A stretch of 64,000 nucleotides of DNA from Erythrobacter sp. QSSC1-22B (lineage in GTDB: Bacteria > Pseudomonadota > Alphaproteobacteria > Sphingomonadales > Sphingomonadaceae): the NCBI RefSeq assembly GCF_001678665.1, contig NZ_LZRP01000006.1, forward strand, positions 1 through 64,000, given 5' to 3'. Both the position numbers and the translations under genes were made by a program. Within the stretch, counting starts at the first letter, position 1. Each line of letters opens with the position of its first letter. Shown here in pieces: positions 44,864 to 54,284 of the stretch. Below the pieces are notes generated by a model. That model did not search any database, was not told the origin of the DNA, and saw only the letters and a list, made by a program, of their open reading frames with translations.

Positions 44864-47080
44864 ATGGGGGCGATGCCCTTTTCCGAATTGTTCAAGGCAC
44901 GAAAAAGCACCGTCCCGCCGTCCGCCGAGGCTGCGGCAGACGGCGTGGTCGATCGTGTAGCCGTCGCACTGGTCGATCACGAGAAGCTCGCGCTCGTCGA
45001 GCAGCTCGAAGCGAGCGGGGCCAGCCTGTTCTGGTCCACCGATGCACAAGGCCGCATCGCCTATCTCAGCCCCTCAATTCCGGCCCGGTTCGGGCTCGCG
45101 GCCGAAGAGCTGGTCGGCGATCCGCTGCAGGCGCATTTCGTCCCTGCCGATGGCGAGGCCGACGGCCGCTCGCTCGGGCTCAAGCTCGCCACGCGCAAAT
45201 CCTTCGCCAGTCTCACCGTGGGGTCGGCGATGGAGTCGGTCGATCTGGTCCTGCGGCTGTCGGGCCGGCCACATTACGACGCCGATGGAGAATTCCTTGG
45301 CTTTCGCGGCACCGGCTTCGACATCACCGAAGAGTTTCGCGGCGAGGAAGAAGCCGCGCGGCTGGCCAAGTTCGACTCGCTGACCGGGCTGGCGAACCGC
45401 CACCGGATGGAACAGCGGATCGATTCGACCCTGGCCGCCTTCCGCGCCGCCAAGCGCCAGGCGGCGGTCCTGATGCTCGACCTCGATCGCTTCAAGCAAG
45501 TCAACGATACGCTCGGCCATGCGGCGGGCGATCAGCTCCTCCAGCAAGTTGCCGAGCGGCTCCACGCGGTGGTCGCGGGGCGCGGCGAGATCGGTCGGCT
45601 GGGGGGCGATGAATTCCAGCTGCTGATCCCCGACATGGACGATCGCGGCGAGCTGGGCGAACTGGCCAAGAAGATCATCGCGATGATCTCGCAGCCCTAT
45701 TCGGTGGACGAGGGGCGCTGCACCATCGGCTGTTCGGTGGGGATCGCGATCGCCCCCTATGACGGGGTGGAACGCGAAGAGCTGACCCGCGCTGCGGATC
45801 TGGCGCTCTACGCCTCGAAGAACGGCGGGCGCGGACAATTCCGCTTCTACGCCGCCGATCTCGAACACGAAGCCAAGCTGCGCAAGCGGATGGAAGCGGA
45901 TCTGGCGCAGGCGCTCGAGAGCGGGCATTTCTCGCTCGAATACCAGCCGCAGGTCGCGCTCGCGGACAACCGCGTGGTCGGTCTCGAAGCGCAATATTGC
46001 TGGCAGGACGAGGAGCGCGGTCGGGTTGGCCCGGAGACCTTCCTCCCCGTCGCCGAGGGCAGCCGGCTGATCGTTCCGATCGGCGAATGGGCGCTGCGCA
46101 AGGCCTGCGAGGATGCGCTCGGCTGGCCCGCCAGCCTGCGCGTGGCGGTCAATATCTCCCCGGTCCAGTTCTTCGCCAACGGTTTCGCGGCCATGGTCGC
46201 GCAAGTGCTCGAGCAGACCGGACTCGATCCGGCGCGGCTCGAGCTGGAACTGCGCGAAGCGATCCTTCAGGGCGATGCCTGTGCGGTCGACACCACGTTG
46301 TCGGCGCTGTTCAAGCTCGGTGTGCGTCTCACGCTCGACGACTTCGGCACCGGCTTTACCTCGCTCGGCTATCTGCGCCGCGCGCCGTTCACGGCGGTCA
46401 CGATCGGTGCGGGCTTCTTCGAGAGCTCGGTGCGCCACGAGCATGGCGACATGGGCATGGTCGGCGCAATCGTCGCGCTCGCCGGGGCGCTGGGGATGGA
46501 AACCCATGCGACCGGGGTCCACGCGCTGGGCCTGCTCGAGGAATTGAAGTCGCTCGGCCTTGCCGGAGCGCAGGGCTTCGTGTTCTCCGAAGCGCTTGCC
46601 GCGCCGCAGGTTCTGGAGGAAATCGCCTGCGGCGAATGGCGCCTTGCACCCACCGACAGCGGCAACCAGCGCGCCAGCCGGCGCACCGTCTTCCGCAAGG
46701 TCGGGGTAATCCACGAAGACCATTATTACGAGGTCACGCTGCGCAATCTGTCGCGCTCGGGTGCGATGATCCAGGGGCTGTGCGACGTGCCGGTGGGGAC
46801 GCTGTTCGTGCTCGATTTCGGGCAAGGCCAGCTCGCGGTGTGCACCGTCACCCGGACGATGAACGATACCCAGGGTGTCGAGTTCGAGGAGGTGCTGGTC
46901 GACGATGGCGCGGGCGGACTGTGCACACGGTCTCGGGTCAGTCCCTACGAGCTCGCCGCTGCGGGTGCGCCCCTGCAAGCGCTGCCGCCTGGCAAGTCTA
47001 GCATCGGCGAAGCACCCCGCAGCTACCCCCAGTTCAAGCTGGCGAGCGAAGCCCCGGCACAACCCCTCCGCACGGACTGA
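44864..47080 (+). CDS. PAS-GGDEF-(degenerate EAL)-PilZ protein, copy 2
   Basis: 738 aa; the same domain order as copy 1 and clearly a tandem duplicate (both end with PilZ domains of the form RRTVFRxxGVI...NLSxxGAMI). GGDEF is intact at 247-251. The EAL domain has lost important residues: EAL is EAQ (375-377), the following RW is CW, ELEITES became ELELREA, the lysine of KIDQSF is T513 in TIGAGF, and AEGVET became ATGVHA. It therefore probably no longer hydrolyses c-di-GMP, though it could still bind it. The PilZ Arg and NLSRSG motifs remain. No membrane segment. Confidence 0.93.
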   Translation: MGAMPFSELFKARKSTVPPSAEAAADGVVDRVAVALVDHEKLALVEQLEASGASLFWSTDAQGRIAYLSPSIPARFGLAAEELVGDPLQAHFVPADGEADGRSLGLKLATRKSFASLTVGSAMESVDLVLRLSGRPHYDADGEFLGFRGTGFDITEEFRGEEEAARLAKFDSLTGLANRHRMEQRIDSTLAAFRAAKRQAAVLMLDLDRFKQVNDTLGHAAGDQLLQQVAERLHAVVAGRGEIGRLGGDEFQLLIPDMDDRGELGELAKKIIAMISQPYSVDEGRCTIGCSVGIAIAPYDGVEREELTRAADLALYASKNGGRGQFRFYAADLEHEAKLRKRMEADLAQALESGHFSLEYQPQVALADNRVVGLEAQYCWQDEERGRVGPETFLPVAEGSRLIVPIGEWALRKACEDALGWPASLRVAVNISPVQFFANGFAAMVAQVLEQTGLDPARLELELREAILQGDACAVDTTLSALFKLGVRLTLDDFGTGFTSLGYLRRAPFTAVTIGAGFFESSVRHEHGDMGMVGAIVALAGALGMETHATGVHALGLLEELKSLGLAGAQGFVFSEALAAPQVLEEIACGEWRLAPTDSGNQRASRRTVFRKVGVIHEDHYYEVTLRNLSRSGAMIQGLCDVPVGTLFVLDFGQGQLAVCTVTRTMNDTQGVEFEEVLVDDGAGGLCTRSRVSPYELAAAGAPLQALPPGKSSIGEAPRSYPQFKLASEAPAQPLRTD

Positions 47081-47136
47081 TCGCCCCGCCAATCTGTCGC
47101 TTGGCGCGGGGTGCCAGCGCGGCTATGCGCGGGGGG

Positions 47137-48972
47137 ATGACTGACCTTTCCAAGATCCGCAATTTTTCCATTATCGCGCATATCGACCATGGCAAGTCCA
47201 CGCTGGCGGATCGGCTGATCCAGCAGTGCGGCGGGCTCACCCTGCGCGAGATGTCCGAGCAAGTCCTTGATAACATGGACATCGAGCGCGAGCGCGGGAT
47301 CACCATCAAGGCCCAGACGGTCAATTTGCGCTACACCGCCGAGGATGGCGAGACCTACCACCTCAACCTCATGGACACGCCCGGCCATGTCGACTTCGCC
47401 TATGAGGTCTCCCGCTCCCTCGCCGCCTGCGAGGGCGCGCTGCTGGTGGTCGACGCGGCGCAAGGCGTCGAGGCGCAGACGCTCGCCAATGTTTACCAGT
47501 CGATCGAGCACGACCACGAGATCGTCCCCGTCATCAACAAGATCGACCTCCCCGCCGCCGACCCCGACAAGGTCCGCGCCGAGATCGAGGACATCATCGG
47601 CCTGACCGCCAGCGGCGACTGGCGCGATGGCGGCGCGGTGCTCACCAGCGCCAAGTCCGGGATCGGCATCGTCGATGTCCTCGAGGCGGTGGTCAAGCGC
47701 ATCCCGGCCCCCAAGGGCGACCGCGACGCCCCGCTCAAGGCCATGCTGGTCGACTCATGGTACGACCCCTATCTCGGCGTGGTCATCCTCGTGCGGGTCA
47801 TCGACGGCGTGCTCAAGAAGGGTCTCAATGTCCGCTTCATGCAGGGCGGCACGCAGCACCTGATCGACCGCGTCGGCGCCTTCACCCCCAAGCGGGTCGA
47901 ACTGCCCGAGCTGGGCCCCGGCGAGATCGGCTTCATCACCGCGCAGATCAAGGAGGTCGAGCAGGCCCGCGTCGGCGACACCATCACCACGGTCAAGGGC
48001 GGCGCCACCAAGGCGCTGACGGGTTACAAGGAAGTCCAGCCGGTGGTGTTCTGCGGGCTGTTCCCGGTCGACGCCGCCGAGTTCGAGAAGCTGCGCGAGA
48101 GCATCGGCAAGCTGCGGCTCAACGACGCCAGCTTCTCCTTCGAGATGGAAAGCTCCGCCGCGCTGGGCTTCGGCTTCCGCTGCGGGTTCCTCGGCCTGCT
48201 GCACCTCGAGATCATCCAGGAGCGGCTGACCCGCGAATACGATCTCGACCTCATCACCACCGCGCCATCGGTGGTCTACCGCATCCAGCTCGGCCACACG
48301 AAGAACGAGGACGCCAAGGTCATCGAGCTGCACAATCCGGCCGATTACCCCGACCCCAGCCGGATCGAGATGATCGAGGAGCCGTGGATCAAGGCGGTGA
48401 TCTACACCCCCGACGACTATCTCGGCTCGATCCTGAAACTGTGCCAGGACCGCCGCGGGATCCAGACCGATCTCACCTATGTCGCGGGCCGCGCGCAGGT
48501 GAGCTACGAGCTGCCGCTCAACGAGGTGGTGTTCGACTTCTACGACCGCCTCAAAAGCATCAGCCGCGGCTATGCCAGCTTCGACTACGAGCAGATCGGC
48601 CTGCGCGAGGGCGACCTCGTCAAGATGAGCATCCTCGTCAACAACGAGCCGGTCGACGCGCTCAGCCTGATCGTCCACCGCGCGGTGGCGGAAGAGCGCG
48701 GCCGCGGGATGTGCGAGCGCCTCAAGGACCTGATCCCGCGCCACCTGTTCAAGATCCCGATCCAGGCCGCGATCGGCGGCAAGGTGATCGCCCGCGAAAC
48801 CATCGCCGCGCTGCGCAAGGACGTGACCGCCAAATGCTACGGCGGCGACATCAGCCGCAAGAAGAAGCTGCTCGACAAGCAGAAGAAGGGCAAGGCCCGG
48901 ATGCGCGAGTATGGTAATGTGAGCATTCCGCAGGAGGCGTTTATCGCGGCGCTGCGGATGGGGGAGGAGTAG
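47137..48972 (+). CDS. lepA: Elongation factor 4 (LepA)
   Basis: 611 aa from ATG 47137 ([28 protein letters not shown]). A translational GTPase. P-loop AHIDHGKST, switch [32 protein letters not shown] and NKIDLP are present, followed by domains II-V and the LepA-specific C-terminal part with [32 protein letters not shown]. It remodels tRNA positions on stalled ribosomes. Its 3' end is convergent with the SIR2-like gene; the base composition changes sharply just after it. Confidence 0.97.
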   Translation: MTDLSKIRNFSIIAHIDHGKSTLADRLIQQCGGLTLREMSEQVLDNMDIERERGITIKAQTVNLRYTAEDGETYHLNLMDTPGHVDFAYEVSRSLAACEGALLVVDAAQGVEAQTLANVYQSIEHDHEIVPVINKIDLPAADPDKVRAEIEDIIGLTASGDWRDGGAVLTSAKSGIGIVDVLEAVVKRIPAPKGDRDAPLKAMLVDSWYDPYLGVVILVRVIDGVLKKGLNVRFMQGGTQHLIDRVGAFTPKRVELPELGPGEIGFITAQIKEVEQARVGDTITTVKGGATKALTGYKEVQPVVFCGLFPVDAAEFEKLRESIGKLRLNDASFSFEMESSAALGFGFRCGFLGLLHLEIIQERLTREYDLDLITTAPSVVYRIQLGHTKNEDAKVIELHNPADYPDPSRIEMIEEPWIKAVIYTPDDYLGSILKLCQDRRGIQTDLTYVAGRAQVSYELPLNEVVFDFYDRLKSISRGYASFDYEQIGLREGDLVKMSILVNNEPVDALSLIVHRAVAEERGRGMCERLKDLIPRHLFKIPIQAAIGGKVIARETIAALRKDVTAKCYGGDISRKKKLLDKQKKGKARMREYGNVSIPQEAFIAALRMGEE

Positions 48973-48999
48973 AGGTAAGATGGCCTGCCGAAACTGATT

Positions 49000-50004
49000 T
49001 CAGGTCCAGTCGGTAAACAGGAGCACATCTTCTTTCTGCACCAGCGTTACGTTGTTGCCACCTAGCTGAGTTTTCCAGAATGGCTCACGAAGTGTAGCCG
49101 CGCCAGCGCCGAGCCATTCGACGACTCGAATGGGTTTATCAGCAGCACGTTGTGCGATCAGTCTATTCAGGTGGTTATCATTGCCACTGTAACCTAACAA
49201 CACAACCTCACTGGCTTCGTCAATCGCTAGGCGAAGAAACTCCCAGTACGTTTCTAGTAGTCTTGATGCGCTTATCACACTCGGCTTCTGCATCGCGTGA
49301 GTGAGCACCACATGTGTGCCCACGCCTTTTAATCTTGACGTGTCACGACGCAGGGAAGCTTCGCTTAGCTTCCCAAATGTCTCAACTCCTTTGTCACGAA
49401 AAAGGGGGCACCCGTGCAAATGCATGTACCACCCACCGAACTCACCTTCGCGAAATAGGTTCGTCCGTGCAAAAGTATCATCGACGAACCCGTCTCTTAG
49501 AATTGGAGGGGCGCCATTAAAAAGCTCAGCTTGCCGAAAGCTCCGAACAAGAAGTCCATCATAGTTTAGAGTGGCAACATGTGATTGACTTGTGCGAACG
49601 AACTCATTTAGCGGTCCCGCGAAGTGTCCAGGCAACCCACACGACTCCCCCTCATTTAGACCATGAGGATGCTTCGCAACGTACATAGCGCGCGAAACTT
49701 CGAAAGCGAACCGTTGCACTGCATTTGGAAAATCCTGACCCTGCTCTGTTAGCCAGTGTTGAGGGCCTTCCGATCTAATTTTCAGGAGTGTTTCGCAAGC
49801 TGCCACAATTTCCTGTAGAGTTGCTAACTGGTCTTCCGATGAGGGTTCAGTTAGCCCCGCCGGAAGGCACGCCATCATCAATTCGCGTTGCTCATCCGAC
49901 AAAAATTGGCCTCGCCAGACCTTGGTCATGACCAGACGGAGGTCGAAAGCCAACGGGGAGATGGACATCCCTAGCCCGTTGCCAAATATGAGAAGCTTTC
50001 TCAC
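49000..50004 (-). CDS. SIR2-like domain protein, candidate defence NADase
   Basis: 334 aa from a GTG at 50004. A nucleotide-binding-like N-terminus (LLIFGNGLGMS, 5-14), ATLNYDGLL (144-152), HLHGCP (195-200) and VVLLGYSGNDNHLNRLI (268-283) match the layout of SIR2_2-type proteins, which split NAD+ in several anti-phage systems (for example ThsA, DSR and Argonaute-associated SIR2 proteins). The family link is by motif only. It overlaps the upstream gene by GTGA and has clearly lower GC than its neighbours, signs of a horizontally acquired operon. Confidence 0.65.
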   Translation of the reverse strand: MRKLLIFGNGLGMSISPLAFDLRLVMTKVWRGQFLSDEQRELMMACLPAGLTEPSSEDQLATLQEIVAACETLLKIRSEGPQHWLTEQGQDFPNAVQRFAFEVSRAMYVAKHPHGLNEGESCGLPGHFAGPLNEFVRTSQSHVATLNYDGLLVRSFRQAELFNGAPPILRDGFVDDTFARTNLFREGEFGGWYMHLHGCPLFRDKGVETFGKLSEASLRRDTSRLKGVGTHVVLTHAMQKPSVISASRLLETYWEFLRLAIDEASEVVLLGYSGNDNHLNRLIAQRAADKPIRVVEWLGAGAATLREPFWKTQLGGNNVTLVQKEDVLLFTDWT

Positions 50005-50606
50005 CGATGGCTTTTCGCTATACTAACTATATTTTTGGCAATTATATCAACTGCTTGGCTAGCGGTGTTGTTTGTGCCAGTATATAATTTCTCATTTACT
50101 GCGTCAAATAGGCAGTACTTGTAATTCGGGGCGGTTTTAGCAAACGATTGTTGTAAAATGTAGCAAGCTATGTTCGCCTTCGCCTTGTCCATTGGTGGCT
50201 GCTGCGAGCACCAAAAATGAACGACAGAGAGCGTTCCAGAAGCTTCGAATGAAATCAGTGGGGTTGAACGGACTTCCAATTGCCCGTCGGCCAATTGGAG
50301 TCGCCCGACCTTCGTGAAGTTTTCCAGGGTCTTCTTGCTTCCAAAACGTTTCTTAAAATTGGTGAAGGCAGCTTTGTTGTAGCTTACCTCGTCAGGGCGG
50401 CTGGCGCTTTCTAAAATGTAAGCAATTTCATCAGAAGATTTTTTGGAAGCGAATGCACGAACCGCCATCGCAAAGTTTTTGTAATAGTCGTATCCCGAGC
50501 CCTCGCCCTGTAACCTGCGTCCGATTTCTGAAATCTGTTTCGCGGTATCCATCGAGTAGATTTTGAGAAACGCATTCAAATTGAATGTGAGTAAAGGTTT
50601 CGACAT
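50001..50606 (-). CDS. Unknown protein upstream of the SIR2-like gene
   Basis: 201 aa from ATG 50606 (MSKPLLTFNLNAFLKIYSM). I do not recognise the family. The N-terminal half is helical and Lys-rich (FASKKSSDEIAYILESA, FTNFKKRFGSKKTLENF). The C-terminal half looks beta-rich with VHFWCSQQPP and ends NIVSIAKSHR. No signal peptide or membrane segment. Low GC, and overlaps the SIR2-like gene by four bases, so the two proteins likely work together; a sensor or partner protein is a guess. The open frame extends further upstream only as a shadow of the HNH gene. Confidence 0.7.
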   Translation of the reverse strand: MSKPLLTFNLNAFLKIYSMDTAKQISEIGRRLQGEGSGYDYYKNFAMAVRAFASKKSSDEIAYILESASRPDEVSYNKAAFTNFKKRFGSKKTLENFTKVGRLQLADGQLEVRSTPLISFEASGTLSVVHFWCSQQPPMDKAKANIACYILQQSFAKTAPNYKYCLFDAVNEKLYTGTNNTASQAVDIIAKNIVSIAKSHR

Positions 50607-50696
50607 TCTTGCTTGCCTTCCAATCTTCGCAGTCGATACGTATGGGCTCGTCGACGGCGGTTTATCAATCCCAGAGGGGAAAATGGACAGGTTTAA
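50607..50696. promoter_or_regulatory. Divergent promoter region (unknown/SIR2 operon and HNH gene)
   Basis: The 90 bp between the two divergent start codons must hold both promoters. It is AT-richer than the host genome. Clear -35/-10 pairs were not assigned. Confidence 0.4.
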
Positions 50697-51566
50697 GTGA
50701 CCTTTGGTGTTTTCATGCACAAGGATGGATCGATCTACGACGACATCCCCGAGGTGCATTACCAGTTTCCGAAGAGCTATCTCAGCCGCGCCAAGCAGGT
50801 GGTCGGCGATTGGATAGTCTATCGCGAGCCGGTCAAGCTGCCGCAGTCCAAGGGCTTCTTCGCTGTGGCGAAGGTCGAGCGGATCATTCCTGATCCTGAC
50901 ATATCGGATCGCTACCGCGCCCTGATCGAAGAGGGCAGCTATCTGCCGTTCTCGCCGACCGTTCCGCACGTAGTGGATGGCCAGCCAGTCGAACGCGATC
51001 TGGCCAACGCGCAGGCTGCTGTGCGCCCGCTCTCCAATTCCGATTTCGCGCGCATCATCGCCTTGGGCCTGCCCGAGGACGATACGCTGCCACGCACCGG
51101 CGATCTCCAACCGCTGAACCTTGTACGGGACAATCCGCAAATGCCGTTCGAGGTCGAGCGGCCCATGGTGCAGACGTTGCTCAACCGCCCGTTCCGCGAC
51201 CGGGCGTTCCGGCGCGCGGTGCTGAACGCCTATGACGGGCGCTGCGCGGTGACGGGGTGGAAGCTCGTCAACGGCGGGGGCCGGCTGGAGGCCGAGGCGG
51301 CGCATATCCGCCCGGTCGAGCATGGCGGACCCGACAGCATCCGCAATGGGCTGGCGCTGTCAGGCACCGCGCACTGGATGTTCGACCGGGGGTTGATCGG
51401 GCTGTCGGATGATCTCGACATCATGGTGTCGCGGCAGGTCAACGATCCGGCAAGCATCGAGGCGATTATCAATCCGACGCGGCGGGCAGTGGCGCCAAGC
51501 CGCGAAGCGGAGCGCCCGCATCCGGCGTTCCTCGCGTGGCATCGGGAGCATTGCTTCAAGCTCTAG
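50697..51566 (+). CDS. HNH endonuclease
   Basis: 289 aa from GTG 50697 with AGG 6-7 bases before; ATG 50715 is a possible alternative. The N-terminal ~150 residues (VFMHKDGSIYDDIPEVHYQFPKSYLSRA, DWIVYREP, GFFAVAKVERIIPDP) form a domain often found in restriction-type HNH proteins, possibly reading modified DNA. The C-terminal HNH_2 nuclease has CAVTGW (183-188), AAHIRPVEHGG (201-211, H203), NGLALSGTAHWMFDRGLIGL (N217, H226). It is probably a stand-alone modification-dependent or restriction endonuclease. Its GC is close to the host's, unlike the divergent SIR2 operon. Confidence 0.88.
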   Translation: MTFGVFMHKDGSIYDDIPEVHYQFPKSYLSRAKQVVGDWIVYREPVKLPQSKGFFAVAKVERIIPDPDISDRYRALIEEGSYLPFSPTVPHVVDGQPVERDLANAQAAVRPLSNSDFARIIALGLPEDDTLPRTGDLQPLNLVRDNPQMPFEVERPMVQTLLNRPFRDRAFRRAVLNAYDGRCAVTGWKLVNGGGRLEAEAAHIRPVEHGGPDSIRNGLALSGTAHWMFDRGLIGLSDDLDIMVSRQVNDPASIEAIINPTRRAVAPSREAERPHPAFLAWHREHCFKL

Positions 51567-51580
51567 CGCTTGTGGCTTGA

Positions 51581-51672
51581 GTTTTTTGTTTGGGCCCTCA
51601 GGCGCCGGGCGGGGCGCATCCGCGCCCCTTGGCTTTCCTCGCATAAGCTCGGGCGGGCGGTCGCCCTTGCGG
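51581..51672 (+). repeat. Long repeat, copy A
   Basis: Begins GTTTTTTGTTT 15 bp after the HNH gene and continues through TCAGGCGCCG, TCCTCGCATAAGCTCGGGCG and GGCGGTCGCCCTTGCG. The reverse complement of copy C (52889-52975) matches it over nearly its full length with only scattered differences; copy B (52744-52830) is a more distant direct copy. Confidence 0.8.
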
Positions 51673-51719
51673 TCCGCTGGCGCGGCCCGGACTTGCGCTC
51701 TCCAGCTAGGTAGAGCGCA

Positions 51720-52688
51720 TCAATCCCACCCCTCATCCTTGAACCCCCGCACACCCGGCTCCGCCGTTCGCCTCGCCACCGCTTCCGCCGCCGCCTTGTC
51801 CTTCGCGCGTTCCTCGGCGAGGAAGACTTCGGTCTCCTTGTCCAGTTCCGCCTGATAGTGGATGATCGTCGGCATCTCGCCGGTCTCCTCCGGGATCGGG
51901 GGGAGGCCGGCGGCCTCGCGGGCGCGGTCTTCCTCCTCGCGCTGGCGGTCCTGATAGGCGCGCGAGCTGGGGTGCTCGGGGTCCTGGCGGCAGTCGTAGC
52001 CCGCGGCCTTGTCCTCGTGCTCGAGCCGCGCGAATTCGTCGTAGGCGGCGCGGGTGCGCGGGCTCATATAGTACAGCCAGTTCTTGCGCATCGAGGCGAG
52101 CTTGCGGTCGATCGAGGCGAGCACCTCGTCCTCCGCCTCGTAGCTGTTGGCGCGCTTCTGCTCCTCCTCCCACTCGCTGCGCCACTGCTGCTTGCGCCGC
52201 CTCATCTCCGCCGCGTCGACCGCGTTCAGGCCCTTTGGCTTGCCCTCGGTGAAGCGCTCGGGCGCGCGGTTGCGCAGTATGAACATCAGCAGGCGGTCGT
52301 TGTAGACCACGCGGGTGCCGACGAGCTTGCCATAGGAATAGACCGGGACCTCGACCCCGTTGAGCGCTCTGTCCATCGCGACGTCCTCGATGCGGCGGAT
52401 GCCGAGATCGAGCGCGGCATCCCAGGCGGCGCGGAACTCGTCCGCCTCGGGGTGGCGGCGCAGCAGATAGGCGCCGTGATCGGCGCGCGCGACCGCGCGG
52501 CAGGCGCTCGCCACGCTGCCGGTGTCGGCCAGCGCCTCGATAAAGGCGCATTGCACCGCAGCGGTCCAGCCGTTGGAGCGCTGCTTGAGCCGCGGCACCG
52601 GCGCGAAGGCCGGCAGCGTACCGCGCGGCGATTGCGGGGCGAGGGAGTCAGGGGCGGGGGGCGCGGTTTGCGAGTCGGGATCGGTCAT
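51720..52688 (-). CDS. Terminase-small-subunit-like hypothetical protein
   Basis: 322 aa from ATG 52688 (MTDPDSQTAPPAPDS); a longer open frame exists but is low-complexity. A Pro-rich start is followed by WTAAVQCAFIEALADTGSVASACRAVARADHGAYLLRRHPEADEFRAAWDAAL, a helix-turn-helix as in phage terminase small subunits, then RALNGVEVPVYSYGKLVGTRVVYNDRLLMFILRNRAPERF. The C-terminal half is a charged, probably coiled-coil region. Similar stand-alone genes are seen in sphingomonads. No other phage gene is nearby. It is framed by copies A and B/C of the long repeat. Confidence 0.7.
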   Translation of the reverse strand: MTDPDSQTAPPAPDSLAPQSPRGTLPAFAPVPRLKQRSNGWTAAVQCAFIEALADTGSVASACRAVARADHGAYLLRRHPEADEFRAAWDAALDLGIRRIEDVAMDRALNGVEVPVYSYGKLVGTRVVYNDRLLMFILRNRAPERFTEGKPKGLNAVDAAEMRRRKQQWRSEWEEEQKRANSYEAEDEVLASIDRKLASMRKNWLYYMSPRTRAAYDEFARLEHEDKAAGYDCRQDPEHPSSRAYQDRQREEEDRAREAAGLPPIPEETGEMPTIIHYQAELDKETEVFLAEERAKDKAAAEAVARRTAEPGVRGFKDEGWD

Positions 52689-52743
52689 CCGCGATGATGA
52701 AGCAGATTTGTCGCGTGTAGGAAAACAGATGTGGGCGGGCGGA

Positions 52744-52830
52744 GTTTTTTGTTTGCGCAAGCGCCTCCGCGCTCGCGATATCCTCGGCCCTCGCGGGCCT
52801 GCGGGCGGCCGGTCGGCCTTGCGGACCCTA
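52744..52830 (+). repeat. Long repeat, copy B
   Basis: GTTTTTTGTTTG at 52744, then GCGCC, TCCTCGG...GGGCGG and GGTCGGCCTTGCGGACC. Same orientation as copy A but more diverged, missing the GCATAAGCTC block. Together with copy C it can fold into a large imperfect inverted repeat at the 5' side of the 322-aa gene. Confidence 0.6.
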
Positions 52831-52888
52831 GCGGGTCCGTTCTGCGGACCAGGCCAATGGCTCGCGCTCGGACGACGCCGCAAGCGTC

Positions 52889-52975
52889 GCAAGGCCGACC
52901 GCCCGCCCGAGCTTATGCGAGGACAAGCCTAAGAGGCCGGATGGCCCCGTCGGCGCCTGAGGCTAAACAAAAAAC
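52889..52975 (-). repeat. Long repeat, copy C (inverted)
   Basis: Reads, on the minus strand, GTTTTTTGTTTAGCCTCAGG, then CGCCG, TCCTCGCATAAGCTCGGGCG and GGCGGTCGGCCTTGC. It is the inverted partner of copy A. It starts 3 bp downstream of the proA stop, so copies A and C each lie just after a gene end, with their GTTTTTTGTTT edge nearest that gene. Confidence 0.8.
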
Positions 52976-52978
52976 AAA

Positions 52979-54244
52979 CTACGGCCGCGTCTGCCCGTCG
53001 CCATGCACCAGATATTTGAAGCTGGTGAGCTGTTCGAGCCCGACCGGGCCGCGGGCGTGCATCTTGCCGGTGGCGATGCCGATCTCGGCGCCCATGCCGA
53101 ATTCGCCGCCGTCGGAGAACTGGGTCGAGGCGTTGTGCATCACCACCGCGCTGTCGATCGCGGTCATGAAACGGCGCGCGGCATCGGCGTCTTCGGTGAG
53201 GATGGCGTCGGTGTGGTGCGAGGAGTGCGTGTCGACCCAGGCGATGCCCTCTTCCAGGCCCTCGACGATCTTCACCGAGGCGATCGGGCCGAGATATTCG
53301 GTGTCCCAGTCTTCCTCGCTCGCGCGGGTGAGCCGCGAGTCGATCTTCACCGCCTCGGCATCGCCGCGCAATTCGCATTCGCCCGCCATCGCGTCGGCCA
53401 GCTTGGGGATCACCTGCGCGGCGACCGCGCGGTCGACCACCACGCTCTCGGTCGCGCCGCAGACGCCGGTGCGGCGCATCTTGGCGTTGCGGATGATCGC
53501 GACCGCCTTGTCGATGTCGGCGGCCTCGTGGACATAGCTGTGGCAATTGCCATCGAGGTGCAGCAGCGTGGGCACGCTGGCCTGGTCGCGGACCAGCTCG
53601 ACCAGCCCGCGCCCGCCGCGCGGGATCACCAGATCGACGAATTCATCGGCCTGGAGCAGCGCGGCGACCGCGGCTCGGTCGGTGGTCTGGACGGTCTGGA
53701 CGGCATCGGCGGGGAGCCCGGCGGCCTCGAGCCCGGCCTGCATGCAGGCGACGATCTCGCGGGTGGAATGGCGGCTCTCGCTGCCACCGCGCAGGATCAC
53801 CGCATTGCCCGATTTGAGGCACAGTGCGCTGGCATCCGCGCCGACATTGGGGCGCGATTCGTAGATCATCCCGATTACCCCGATCGGCACCGCGACACGC
53901 TCGATCTTGAGCCCGTTGGGGCGATCGAACTGCGCCAGCTGGCGACCCACCGGGTCGGGCAGCTCGGCGATCTGCTCGAGCGCGGATGCCATGCCCTCGA
54001 TCCGGGCCTCGTCGAGTTCGAGCCGGTCGATGAAACTGGCGTCCTTCTTGCCCGCAACGCTGGCGACATCCCTGGCATTGGCTTCCAGCAGCGTCGGCAT
54101 CGCTGCGCGCAGCGCCTTGGCCGCCTCGATCAAAGCCTTGTTCTTGGCCTCGGTGCTGGCTGTGAGCAACTGGCGCGCGGCCTCGCGGGCGCGGCTGCCG
54201 AGTTCGTGGATATGGAGTTGCGGGTCGAGTGTCTGGTCGTTCAT
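52979..54244 (-). CDS. proA: Gamma-glutamyl phosphate reductase
   Basis: 421 aa from ATG 54244, with AAGGAA 6 bases upstream. Reduces glutamyl 5-phosphate to the semialdehyde in proline synthesis. [38 protein letters not shown], the [39 protein letters not shown] block and the catalytic Cys in [14 protein letters not shown] (about 250) are complete, as is the C-terminal [37 protein letters not shown]. It follows proC at 40 bp on the same strand. Confidence 0.97.
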   Translation of the reverse strand: MNDQTLDPQLHIHELGSRAREAARQLLTASTEAKNKALIEAAKALRAAMPTLLEANARDVASVAGKKDASFIDRLELDEARIEGMASALEQIAELPDPVGRQLAQFDRPNGLKIERVAVPIGVIGMIYESRPNVGADASALCLKSGNAVILRGGSESRHSTREIVACMQAGLEAAGLPADAVQTVQTTDRAAVAALLQADEFVDLVIPRGGRGLVELVRDQASVPTLLHLDGNCHSYVHEAADIDKAVAIIRNAKMRRTGVCGATESVVVDRAVAAQVIPKLADAMAGECELRGDAEAVKIDSRLTRASEEDWDTEYLGPIASVKIVEGLEEGIAWVDTHSSHHTDAILTEDADAARRFMTAIDSAVVMHNASTQFSDGGEFGMGAEIGIATGKMHARGPVGLEQLTSFKYLVHGDGQTRP

Positions 54245-54284
54245 CGTGAGTTCCTTGCAGGAGGAGGGGCGGGAGAGGCGCTGA

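Noticed and set aside
43093-47092. Two very long open frames antisense to the PAS-GGDEF-EAL-PilZ genes
   Set aside because: Shadows of the two c-di-GMP genes; no domain features and Arg/Asp-rich composition.
50607-51323. Long N-terminal extension of the unknown 201-aa protein
   Set aside because: The extension is antisense to the HNH gene and changes to high-GC composition; the real start is the ATG at 50606, where the low-GC coding sequence begins.
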